From assembly GCA_036373975.1 (NCBI GenBank), contig DASUUR010000043.1, positions 1 to 18,664 on the forward strand: a stretch of 18,664 bases of DNA. Direction: 5' to 3'. The notes below the pieces were generated by a model. That model worked only from the letters and a program-made list of their open reading frames with translations. It ran no database searches and was not told where the DNA came from. Source of the DNA: DASUUR01 sp036373975 (lineage in GTDB: Bacteria > Patescibacteriota > Saccharimonadia > Saccharimonadales > Saccharimonadaceae). Positions 1 through 5,845 of the stretch are shown piece after piece. A program made the translations under genes and the position numbers. Position 1 is the stretch's first letter. Every line of letters begins with the position of its first letter.

Positions 1-1
1 T

Positions 2-163
2 GAGGACGAGTTAACGACCGAGGACGAAAAAGAATTACAAAAAGTATATCTTGATCTCGAAAATTATCTAGTTACCCGCGAACCACTGCGCAAGTTTACT
101 CGCGAAGAGCTTCGGGGACAATTACCGGAGAGATTCTCGCAAAAACTCTCCATTCCCGCCTAG
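2..163 (+). CDS. C-terminal end of an unidentified protein (partial)
   Basis: An open frame enters from the left edge and runs 53 codons to a TAG at 161-163. The visible tail is charged and probably helical (many E, K, R, L; it ends QKLSIPA) and shows no motif I recognise. The frame is kept because it is open throughout, its base composition matches the native genes, and it ends exactly where the converging response-regulator gene ends. The two TAG stops share the 4-base palindrome CTAG at 160-163. The start and most of the protein lie outside the window, so no function can be given. Confidence 0.6.
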   Translation, partial: EDELTTEDEKELQKVYLDLENYLVTREPLRKFTREELRGQLPERFSQKLSIPA

Positions 164-558
164 TTATTTTTGTTGTCAGCAATAAGCTCCTGAATAATGG
201 CCAGGATCTCGTCAAGCCGATACTCTGCCTTAAGAATGTATTTCTTTACTCCAAGGGCGAGCATGTGGTGCACCTTTTTTTCGCTTGCCGAATTACTTAC
301 CACAACAACCGGTATTTCGGCCCAGGCCGGATCTTTCTTGACCTCCTCCATAAAAGCCAAGCCGTTCATATCCTTTAAGTAGTAGTCTAACCAAATAGCA
401 TGGGGGAGGTGTTGCAAGGCTTTTAGCTGCTGCAGTGCCTCTTGCCCGCTTGAGCAAGGGATAACCTCTACGTTTGATATTACTAACTTTTTGGTTATAG
501 CATCTAAGAGTAGTTTCTCATCTTCGACGACCATCACCGTAGGCTGCTTTTGTGTCAT
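160..558 (-). CDS. Single-domain response regulator (CheY-like receiver)
   Basis: This 132-aa protein is a stand-alone phosphoacceptor receiver. Visible receiver residues are the acidic pair E12-D13, the phosphorylatable D58 in WLDYYLKDMNG, the switch Ser S88 after VVVV, and the conserved K110 in YILKAEY. It ends soon after the receiver fold and has no DNA-binding output domain, so it probably acts by protein contact or as a phosphorelay intermediate. It lies 12 nt downstream of the histidine kinase on the same strand, and that kinase is its likely phosphodonor. The start is supported by AAGGAG five bases before the ATG, the SD type seen at operon-internal genes here. Its stop overlaps the converging upstream gene by three bases. 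Confidence 0.93.
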   Translation of the reverse strand: MTQKQPTVMVVEDEKLLLDAITKKLVISNVEVIPCSSGQEALQQLKALQHLPHAIWLDYYLKDMNGLAFMEEVKKDPAWAEIPVVVVSNSASEKKVHHMLALGVKKYILKAEYRLDEILAIIQELIADNKNN

Positions 559-570
559 ATATACTCCTTA

Positions 571-2040
571 TTAACTATCAAGGGTTACTTCACCAGTTTT
601 TGCCTTCATTCCACTCATCGGGATACTAAACCAAAAGGTTGTTCCGACGCCAACTTCACTTTCAAACCATATTTCTCCACCCGAAGACTCGATAATGGCC
701 TTGATAAGATATAGCCCTAAGCCGGTACCGTCTGTTTCAACTTTAACGGCATTCTCGGCACGGAAGAATTTTTGAAACACCTTCTTTTGCTCCTGCTTTG
801 GAATACCGTAGCCATTATCGGTAACCTGGGAGATTATGTGATCGTCTTTTCGTGATATAAACACCATGATCTCACCACCTTTTTGGGTGTACTTTATGGC
901 ATTCGTGAGCAGGTTAAGATATACCTGACCAATCAAGTGAGGATCAAGATTTATCTTAGGGAGATCTCTATGCACGCTGATTATCATCTTCTGTTCTTTT
1001 TCTTCGGTCTTGGCCTTAAGATCGTTAATAATTCCGCCCACTAGCTCCCTAAGATCAGTTGGCTTAGGGTCCACAATTATACGGCCAGACTCAATGCGCG
1101 AAATATTAAGCAGCGAACCGACGAGATCGATCATTCGCTCGCAGGAGTCATAGATATTTTTAGCAAACTCCTGCTGCTCTGACTTAAGTTTCCCAGCGTC
1201 GCCCGAAAGCAACATTTCCGTAAACCAACGAATCGCCGAGAGAGGGGTTCGTAACTGGTGAGAGGCCAGCGAGATAAATTCGGTCTTCATACGATCAACT
1301 TCTTTTTCGTGAGTCACATCTCGTATAACAACAATGGCGCCCTCTACGTTGCCGTCACTAAATACCGGACTGGCGTTAATATTGAGCACGACCTTTTTGC
1401 CCTCACGGCTCCTAAAGTTACATACTTCATTCTGTGGTTCACCCTTATGCAGCGCTTTCATTTCGGGACGTTCAGCAGGACGCAGCTTCTTTTCCTCGCT
1501 TGATTCTAGCGCAAAAAGTTTATGGACAACTTCACCCGCAAGCTCTTTCTCCTCAAGCTCGAGCACATCAATTGCGTTGTTATTAATCAACACGATCTGG
1601 CCTTTGGTATCAAGAGCAATCATACCCTCGCCAATGCTCTCGAGCAGAATCTCGTCTCGCTGCTTTTCAAGGGCAAGGCGCTGGTAGGACTCCCTAAGTC
1701 GCTCAGACATTTCATTGAAGGTTGTCGCAAGCTCACCAATCTCGTCATTAGACTGCATCTCTATTCGCCGGGAAAGATCACCATTTGCAAAACGAGCCGC
1801 CTCATACCTAAGTTGCTTGAGCTGGAGCCGGATAGAGCGCAACCCATAGAAGCCAACAGCAGCCACTAGCACCAACCCAAAGAATATAAGCACCGCAACT
1901 ATCATGTACGCTTCACGGTGCACCTGAAGGCTATCGGTGAATAAAGCATTGTACGCAAAAATAACAATCAGGGCAGCCGTGAGGATAAGCAACAAAAAGA
2001 ATCCTGTAAGTGTGCGGCCAAGCAACACCTTACCGTTCAT
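571..2040 (-). CDS. Membrane sensor histidine kinase (HAMP-PAS-HisKA-HATPase)
   Basis: About 489 aa from the chosen ATG. Order: transmembrane segment near residues 12-32, a very short external loop, a second segment near 44-67, HAMP (about 68-120), PAS (about 125-245), HisKA with the H-box SHQLRTPL (phospho-His H261), and HATPase_c with N-box N380 in LLTNAIKY, G1 box DNGYGIP (D408) and G2 box GTGLGL (438-443). The layout resembles WalK/VicK-type kinases. The short loop suggests it senses through the membrane or the cytoplasmic PAS rather than a large outside domain. The frame is open upstream to 2118. I prefer 2040 because the extra 26 residues are Cys-rich and soluble-looking, GGGA lies seven bases before this ATG, and a possible -10 (TATACT) lies inside the extension. 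It is first gene of a two-gene operon with the receiver. Confidence 0.93.
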   Translation of the reverse strand: MNGKVLLGRTLTGFFLLLILTAALIVIFAYNALFTDSLQVHREAYMIVAVLIFFGLVLVAAVGFYGLRSIRLQLKQLRYEAARFANGDLSRRIEMQSNDEIGELATTFNEMSERLRESYQRLALEKQRDEILLESIGEGMIALDTKGQIVLINNNAIDVLELEEKELAGEVVHKLFALESSEEKKLRPAERPEMKALHKGEPQNEVCNFRSREGKKVVLNINASPVFSDGNVEGAIVVIRDVTHEKEVDRMKTEFISLASHQLRTPLSAIRWFTEMLLSGDAGKLKSEQQEFAKNIYDSCERMIDLVGSLLNISRIESGRIIVDPKPTDLRELVGGIINDLKAKTEEKEQKMIISVHRDLPKINLDPHLIGQVYLNLLTNAIKYTQKGGEIMVFISRKDDHIISQVTDNGYGIPKQEQKKVFQKFFRAENAVKVETDGTGLGLYLIKAIIESSGGEIWFESEVGVGTTFWFSIPMSGMKAKTGEVTLDS

Positions 2041-2183
2041 ACAAAAATCCCACGCCTGGAGCGTTTCGCAGGTAGCTTTGTAGTATAGGCATGCGAAGCA
2101 GACATCAACATCTAGCACTATTGTGCGAGCCAGCCCATGAAAAGTAAATACGCTCTTTGCGTAACTTAATCTTTATTTAATAA

Positions 2184-2212
2184 TTGCTATTAGCCCCATT
2201 TTATGTTATTGT
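2184..2212 (+). promoter_or_regulatory. Extended -10 promoter for GC-rich gene at 2248
   Basis: TTGCTA (2184-2189), a 17-nt spacer, then TATTGT (2207-2212) preceded by TGT (extended -10). It lies in an AT-rich patch and would give a 5' UTR of about 30 nt ahead of AGGGAG and the ATG at 2248. Confidence 0.5.
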
Positions 2213-2247
2213 TTAACCTACAACTGCTCAACAGTTAGGGAGTACTC

Positions 2248-2643
2248 ATGAGTACCATTGAGGCCGTCAGGAGAGCGAACAAGTTCAGCGATCCCTCTAG
2301 GGCAATCGCAATCGCCAAGGCATTCCTCGCCACCAACCCAAGCAAGGCGTTGGAGCGTTTCGAAGCGCTGATCGTTCTCGCCAAGAACCTTGTCGGCAGG
2401 AACACCACCGAAGATCTCAACCAGGCGCTTCGTACCGCCGACGAGGCAAGGGCTCTGTTGCCCAAGCGCGCGATAACCGTTGGAGTGGTCGATGCGGAAA
2501 TGTTCGCGATCGCCGCCCTCAACAGGCTCGGCAATGCGAGTGGACGTGATGTGCGGCTCGCTGAGCTCGAGCGCGCCGTCGAAAGCTGCTCCAACCCACA
2601 AGTGAAGCAACGTCTCAAGCTCGCAAAACAGTCGCTCCTGTGA
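2248..2643 (+). CDS. GC-rich small protein, helical, TPR-like (cassette 1)
   Basis: A 131-aa protein of unknown function. It is rich in A, L, R and E and reads as a run of amphipathic helices (for example SRAIAIAKAFLATNP, DLNQALRTADEARALLP, VRLAELERAVESC). This suggests a small tetratricopeptide-like or helical-bundle scaffold, but no repeat is regular enough to name. There is no signal peptide or membrane segment. The start is fixed by AGGGAG five to six bases before the ATG. The gene is clearly more GC-rich than the kinase and pilin genes around it, has its own promoter, and is closed by a hairpin-plus-T terminator. It is one of seven such units in the window. High GC also opens long frames on the opposite strand, but those lack an SD and promoter. 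Confidence 0.75.
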   Translation: MSTIEAVRRANKFSDPSRAIAIAKAFLATNPSKALERFEALIVLAKNLVGRNTTEDLNQALRTADEARALLPKRAITVGVVDAEMFAIAALNRLGNASGRDVRLAELERAVESCSNPQVKQRLKLAKQSLL

Positions 2644-2655
2644 GCACCAACCCGT

Positions 2656-2682
2656 ACCGGCCAGTCCTGCCTGGCCGGTTTT
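2656..2682 (+). terminator. Rho-independent terminator of gene 2248-2643
   Basis: A perfect 9-bp stem (ACCGGCCAG / CTGGCCGGT) with a 6-nt loop, followed by TTTT, 12 nt after the stop codon. Its T-tract merges with the -35 of the next gene. Confidence 0.85.
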
Positions 2683-2714
2683 GACGCCAAAAGCAAGTGG
2701 CCGTATGGTATGAT
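2681..2714 (+). promoter_or_regulatory. Promoter of the pilin gene; leaderless start
   Basis: TTGACG (2681-2686) is 17 nt from TATGGT (2704-2709). The overlapping extended -10 TGGTATGAT (2706-2714) is better placed, with six bases (TTAGCT) to the ATG at 2721. The mRNA would begin at or next to the ATG, so no SD is expected or seen. Confidence 0.65.
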
Positions 2715-2720
2715 TTAGCT

Positions 2721-3272
2721 ATGCAGCGCTCCCCTCAATCTCTGGGTTTTACAATCGTTGAACTGCTGATTGTGATTGTCGTGGTGGTTATTCTTGCCAG
2801 CATTGGTTTTAGTACTATTTCGGACGTGCAAAGGAAAGCGCGCGACGCCGAACGGGATAGTGATGTGCGGTCACTCGTCACTTACCTTGAGCTTTTTTAC
2901 AACGGGCCCGGGCAAGGCTCATACCCCAGAATCTACAGCGACACAACACCAGGGAGCGGCGCAAGCCAGGTGAACTTATCTAACGATACTGATGTCAAAG
3001 CCAAAATTGCCGACTTTGATCTAGAGGTGTTACGGGCACCTCAAAGGGACGATAATTCAATAATTTTTGCTACGAATAATGGCACGCCGCCCATTTCAAC
3101 GCCAGGCACCGTCAATGCCGGATTCGCCAGTACTGTCGGCTATCTCTACCAACCGCGGACTGCAACAGGTGAGCGCTGCATAAGCGAAACGCAAATATGC
3201 ACACAATATAAAATTCATTATGTTAAAGAAAGTGACACTTCAGCCGTAATCACACGCACTGGTGGCCAATAA
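2721..3272 (+). CDS. Type IV pilin-like / pseudopilin protein
   Basis: A 183-aa pilin-like protein. It has a short class III leader (MQRSPQSLG), a prepilin peptidase site G9|F10, the hallmark FTIVELLIVI with Glu at position +5 of the mature chain, and a hydrophobic helix to about residue 32. A charged alpha-helix follows (DVQRKARDAERDSDVRSLVTYLELFY), then a beta-rich globular part with two cysteines near the C-terminus (C-ISETQI-C) that could form the D-loop disulfide. It would be cleaved and assembled into a surface pilus for adhesion, twitching or DNA uptake. No assembly genes are in the window. An upstream in-frame GTG at 2697 exists, but it would put the promoter inside the coding region and move the leader peptidase site, so the leaderless ATG is preferred. 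Confidence 0.9.
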   Translation: MQRSPQSLGFTIVELLIVIVVVVILASIGFSTISDVQRKARDAERDSDVRSLVTYLELFYNGPGQGSYPRIYSDTTPGSGASQVNLSNDTDVKAKIADFDLEVLRAPQRDDNSIIFATNNGTPPISTPGTVNAGFASTVGYLYQPRTATGERCISETQICTQYKIHYVKESDTSAVITRTGGQ

Positions 3273-3276
3273 CAGT

Positions 3277-3315
3277 AAAACAGCTGAGGTACTGCCCTCC
3301 AACAACACCTCAGCT
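3277..3315 (-). terminator. Terminator of the membrane-protein gene 3326-3706
   Basis: A perfect 9-bp inverted repeat (3282-3290 AGCTGAGGT with 3307-3315 ACCTCAGCT) around a 16-nt loop. On the minus strand it is followed by TTTT (3280-3277). It sits between converging genes and may also slow transcripts of the pilin gene from the other side, though there is no T-tract in that direction. Confidence 0.7.
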
Positions 3316-3325
3316 TCACAGAGGG

Positions 3326-3706
3326 TTACCGCCCGCCCGCTTCGCGCTCCTCTGCTTGCGCCTCGCGCAACCTACGACGGTTGGCTTTGGCTTGCAAAAA
3401 GCCGAGCCACATGAAGAAGCCGGCCACGCCAACGAAAATCAAGGTGAACAACCCGTTGAAGAGTGCTTTTCCGCCAGTCGTTTCTTCCATGAGATGGACA
3501 GTGAACGGCACAAAGCTGAGCATCAGTGCCGACACAAAGAATGTAGCAGCCAGGTGACCAATCAGCTCGCCCCTGTACTGCCTCACCTTAGATTTCGGCG
3601 CCCCGCTGCGCTCGCCAACAACCGCCGACCACAGCCAAAGCAGAAACGGAAGCAGCGCATGGAGCACAACCAATACCAGGTAGTAGATTGTGTAGAACTC
3701 CTTCAT
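3326..3706 (-). CDS. GC-rich small membrane protein (cassette 2)
   Basis: A 126-aa protein with three predicted membrane helices: about residues 7-27 (YYLVLVVLHALLPFLLWLW), 48-68 (GHLAATFFVSALMLSFVPF) and 81-103 (LFNGLFTLIFVGVAGFFMWLGF). A strongly basic and acidic tail follows (KANRRRLREAQAEEREAGGR), probably cytoplasmic. I do not recognise the family. The start is supported by AAAGGGG about eight bases upstream and by a near-consensus promoter. The hydrophobic pattern and SD favour this strand over the open frame opposite. It stands alone between its own promoter and terminator, directly downstream of the terminator of the next GC-rich gene. The GC-rich codon use differs from the pilin gene beside it. 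Confidence 0.8.
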   Translation of the reverse strand: MKEFYTIYYLVLVVLHALLPFLLWLWSAVVGERSGAPKSKVRQYRGELIGHLAATFFVSALMLSFVPFTVHLMEETTGGKALFNGLFTLIFVGVAGFFMWLGFLQAKANRRRLREAQAEEREAGGR

Positions 3707-3739
3707 TGCACACCCCTTTCACGTTTGAGTGGAAATTTA

Positions 3740-3768
3740 ATTATCCTTAGCGAGGCATGAGAAGTCAA
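3740..3768 (-). promoter_or_regulatory. Near-consensus promoter for gene 3326-3706
   Basis: On the minus strand TTGACT (3768-3763), a 17-nt spacer, GATAAT (3745-3740). It begins directly after the T-tract of the preceding terminator. The expected 5' UTR is about 25-30 nt. Confidence 0.75.
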
Positions 3769-3770
3769 TA

Positions 3771-3818
3771 ATAAAAGGGGGCTCCCTACTCAATCCCGAA
3801 TGGATGAGTAGGGAGCCC
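3771..3818 (-). terminator. Rho-independent terminator of gene 3829-4113
   Basis: A perfect 13-bp stem (arms 3779-3791 and 3806-3818, GGGCTCCCTACTC) with a 14-nt loop. On the minus strand it is followed by CCTTTTATT. It isolates this gene from the next GC-rich gene. Confidence 0.9.
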
Positions 3819-3828
3819 AATCGTTCAC

Positions 3829-4113
3829 CTAGAACCCGGCACGACCGTAGTCGGCGGGACGCGTGGAGCCGGTAGTACTGGCGTGCCAGCGAAGGTCGAA
3901 GTAGTCGAACCCGGTGAAATCGGTGCCCTCGTTGTGATCGAAGGTGCCATCAGCGATCCTGTTGAAGGTCGCCTCGTTGGCAACCGGCTCGACAGTCGTC
4001 ACCCTCGGCGCACCCTTCTTGTAGCTGGCCATGAGCCCCTCGCCCGGTTCCAGCTCACCCACAAGATGCTCGTAGGTGGTGTGCTTGCCTTCGTGCAGAA
4101 TTCGGGTCGTCAC
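3829..4113 (-). CDS. GC-rich small soluble protein of unknown function (cassette 3)
   Basis: A 94-aa protein starting at GTG, with a perfect AGGAGG five bases upstream. The chain is hydrophilic and acidic to neutral, with no membrane segment or signal peptide. It contains a glycine/aspartate/aromatic-rich second half (FDHNEGTDFTGFDYFDLRWHAS) that looks like a beta-rich or flexible segment. I do not recognise it. It has its own promoter region with a 6-bp inverted repeat and a strong terminator. A plus-strand open frame covers part of the same bases but has no SD and is treated as a shadow. Confidence 0.72.
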   Translation of the reverse strand: MTTRILHEGKHTTYEHLVGELEPGEGLMASYKKGAPRVTTVEPVANEATFNRIADGTFDHNEGTDFTGFDYFDLRWHASTTGSTRPADYGRAGF

Positions 4114-4127
4114 GTGATCCTCCTAGC

Positions 4128-4169
4128 TAGTTCGAACGGAACTATAAGATGGTAGCCTATTTTTGATCA
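4128..4169 (-). promoter_or_regulatory. Promoter and possible operator for gene 3829-4113
   Basis: Minus-strand TATAGT (4146-4141) is a good -10; the hexamer 17 nt upstream (TGATCA, 4169-4164) is a poor -35. A 6-bp inverted repeat TAGTTC-N5-GAACTA (4128-4144) covers the -10 and start region, where a repressor could bind. The operator is only a suggestion. Confidence 0.4.
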
Positions 4170-4187
4170 TACGTCTAGAAGCGCGCA

Positions 4188-4216
4188 TTGATCCAGCAGT
4201 GGTGTAATGCTACAGT
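4188..4216 (+). promoter_or_regulatory. Promoter of the split-barrel gene; leaderless start
   Basis: TTGATC (4188-4193), a 17-nt spacer, TACAGT (4211-4216) preceded by TGC (extended -10). There are eight bases to the ATG at 4225, so the transcript should begin at or next to the start codon. Confidence 0.65.
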
Positions 4217-4224
4217 TAAAAGTG

Positions 4225-4695
4225 ATGAATGAAGATCATAAAACACAAAGTGCCATTATGTCGTATATCGATGTCAATCCAATCGCCACACTCGGCACTC
4301 TCAACCCTGACGGCACACCACACGGAGCTGTCGTATATGTATGTACCGATACATTCAAGCTAATCGTCTACTTTATTACCAAAAATCAAACCAGAAAATA
4401 CACAAACTTGAGCAGCAACAATAAAGTAAGCCTTACTATTGTGCACCCGTCCGACAATAGCACCTTGCAGGCATCTGGCACGGCAAGAGATATCGAGGAC
4501 CCACTAATTCTTGACGCAACCATGAAGAAGCTCACAAAGCTACATGTTACTGCCTATGAATGGCTTCCACCAATTGCCAAAATACGCGCAGGTGCCTATA
4601 CACTCGTTGGCATAACTCTAGAATGGGCACGCTTAGCCGAGTTCGAGGGCATGTCTATCGGTGATGAGCGAATTTTTACCCAAATGCAACATTGA
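4225..4695 (+). CDS. Pyridoxamine 5'-phosphate oxidase-like FMN split-barrel protein
   Basis: A 156-aa protein with the order of a PNPOx-like split barrel: an N-terminal helix, then ATLGTLNPDGTPHGAVVYV (strand-turn-strand), LIVYFITKNQTRKYTNL (the K-T/S flavin-phosphate contact region), NNKVSLTIVHPS, and LQASGTARDIEDP. These proteins bind FMN, F420 or haem and usually act as small reductases or oxidases. The exact substrate cannot be read from sequence. The ATG at 4225 is preferred over an in-frame ATG at 4207, which lies upstream of or inside the -10 box. The 3' end overlaps the end of the converging acetate kinase gene by 20 bp. Confidence 0.82.
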   Translation: MNEDHKTQSAIMSYIDVNPIATLGTLNPDGTPHGAVVYVCTDTFKLIVYFITKNQTRKYTNLSSNNKVSLTIVHPSDNSTLQASGTARDIEDPLILDATMKKLTKLHVTAYEWLPPIAKIRAGAYTLVGITLEWARLAEFEGMSIGDERIFTQMQH

Positions 4696-5845
4696 TTGTG
4701 CGCTCCGCAATTTCTTTTTCTTCATTTGCAGATATAACGTAGACTGGCTTTGACGTGGTGCCTTCGTGAATTTCCTGAACTGTATTAGCCTCGTGCTGAA
4801 TGGCGTTCTGGTGATCGCTCACCCTGAAGTCTAGATACGTCAATTTCTGTAGTATGCGCGCTCGCGTAGGCAATGACCGCTCCCCGACCGCCCCAGTAAA
4901 CACCAGCGCATCAGCGCCATTCAAGCTAGCCGCCATTTGGCCAATTGCTTTTTGAATCGTATATATGTACGTTTCAAGTGCAAGGTGTGCGCGGGTATCG
5001 CCCTGTGCCTCGCGCTCAAGAAGCGTTCGTACATCAGCCGACCCGCCCAGAGCTAAGAGCCCGCTCCGTTGATTTAAATACTCTTCAGTGGCGCCATCAT
5101 CAAGCCCAAGATTCTTCTTGAGAACATTAACCGCGGCCAGATCTATAGACCCGCTGCGCGTTGCCATAATCACACCTTCCAGGGGCGAAAAGCCCATTGT
5201 TGTATCTACACTCTTGCCGCTGTGCAGCGCCGTAACGCTCACCCCGCCACCCATGTGGCAGACAATGACCTTCTCGTGTACGGCAAGTTGCTTAGCAATC
5301 GACTCCACAGACAGCCCATGGTAGCCAAAACGTTTAATGCCGTGCTTGTCAGCAACGTCAAGTGCGATGCCGTAATTCCATGCGTACTCTGGCTTGCTTT
5401 GGTGGAAAGCACTGTCGGAGATGGCGGCAATAGGAATGTCCTGAAGGTACTCGCGCAGCTGCGCTAACTCGGCTTGTGCTCCTGCAACGTGGAGCATGGC
5501 ATGCTCGCCCGCACGTTCTAGATGCTGCATAAATGCATCGTCAACTTTCCGGTCCTGCAAAAAGTACTCGCCCGGGGCAACAATACGCAGGCCAATGCAA
5601 TCTATCCGCTCCTGTTCCGCCAGCACACCATGCGAACGTAGAATAGGAAGAATCGCAGCAGGAGAATCATCGAGCGTGTGAACGCCCACCTCAACACTTT
5701 CTTCTTTGTCGGTTCTTAATGTACACAGAATAACATCGTTCAGCAGTTCAAAACGAAGCCGTGCACGCTCCGAGCCGCCCTCGAATAGTGCGTATTTTCG
5801 GCTTGTGCTCCCGGGGTTGGCCACAAGAATGAGGGGTCGACTCAT
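4676..5845 (-). CDS. ackA: Acetate kinase-family enzyme (atypical active site)
   Basis: A 389-aa cytoplasmic kinase of the acetate/butyrate kinase family, likely converting acetyl-phosphate + ADP to acetate + ATP. Visible signatures are the N-terminal NPGSTSRKYALFE (N10), R87, H119, the catalytic Asp D144 in DSAFHQS, H176 in GYHGLS, KSVDTTMGFSPLEG, R230 in MATRSG, and the C-terminal ISANEEKEIAERT (E375/E376). Two sites are odd for acetate kinase: the usual H-L-G-N-G is H-M-G-G-G (197-201, as in butyrate kinases), and R-S-G-D-I-D reads R-S-G-S-I-D. The start is the ATG at 5845, which overlaps the xfp stop as ATGA. An in-frame start at 5881 would extend into xfp. The context (phosphoketolase makes acetyl-phosphate) is the best evidence for the substrate. 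Confidence 0.9.
   Translation of the reverse strand: MSRPLILVANPGSTSRKYALFEGGSERARLRFELLNDVILCTLRTDKEESVEVGVHTLDDSPAAILPILRSHGVLAEQERIDCIGLRIVAPGEYFLQDRKVDDAFMQHLERAGEHAMLHVAGAQAELAQLREYLQDIPIAAISDSAFHQSKPEYAWNYGIALDVADKHGIKRFGYHGLSVESIAKQLAVHEKVIVCHMGGGVSVTALHSGKSVDTTMGFSPLEGVIMATRSGSIDLAAVNVLKKNLGLDDGATEEYLNQRSGLLALGGSADVRTLLEREAQGDTRAHLALETYIYTIQKAIGQMAASLNGADALVFTGAVGERSLPTRARILQKLTYLDFRVSDHQNAIQHEANTVQEIHEGTTSKPVYVISANEEKEIAERTINVAFG

Noticed and set aside
2218..2696. Two long minus-strand open frames opposite the GC-rich gene 2248-2643
   Set aside because: High GC opens antisense frames. They lack SD and promoter, run across the terminator hairpin, and show no protein motif.
3356..4155. 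Plus-strand frames opposite genes 3326-3706 and 3829-4113
   Set aside because: The minus-strand genes have SD, promoters and terminators in the right order. The plus frames have none.
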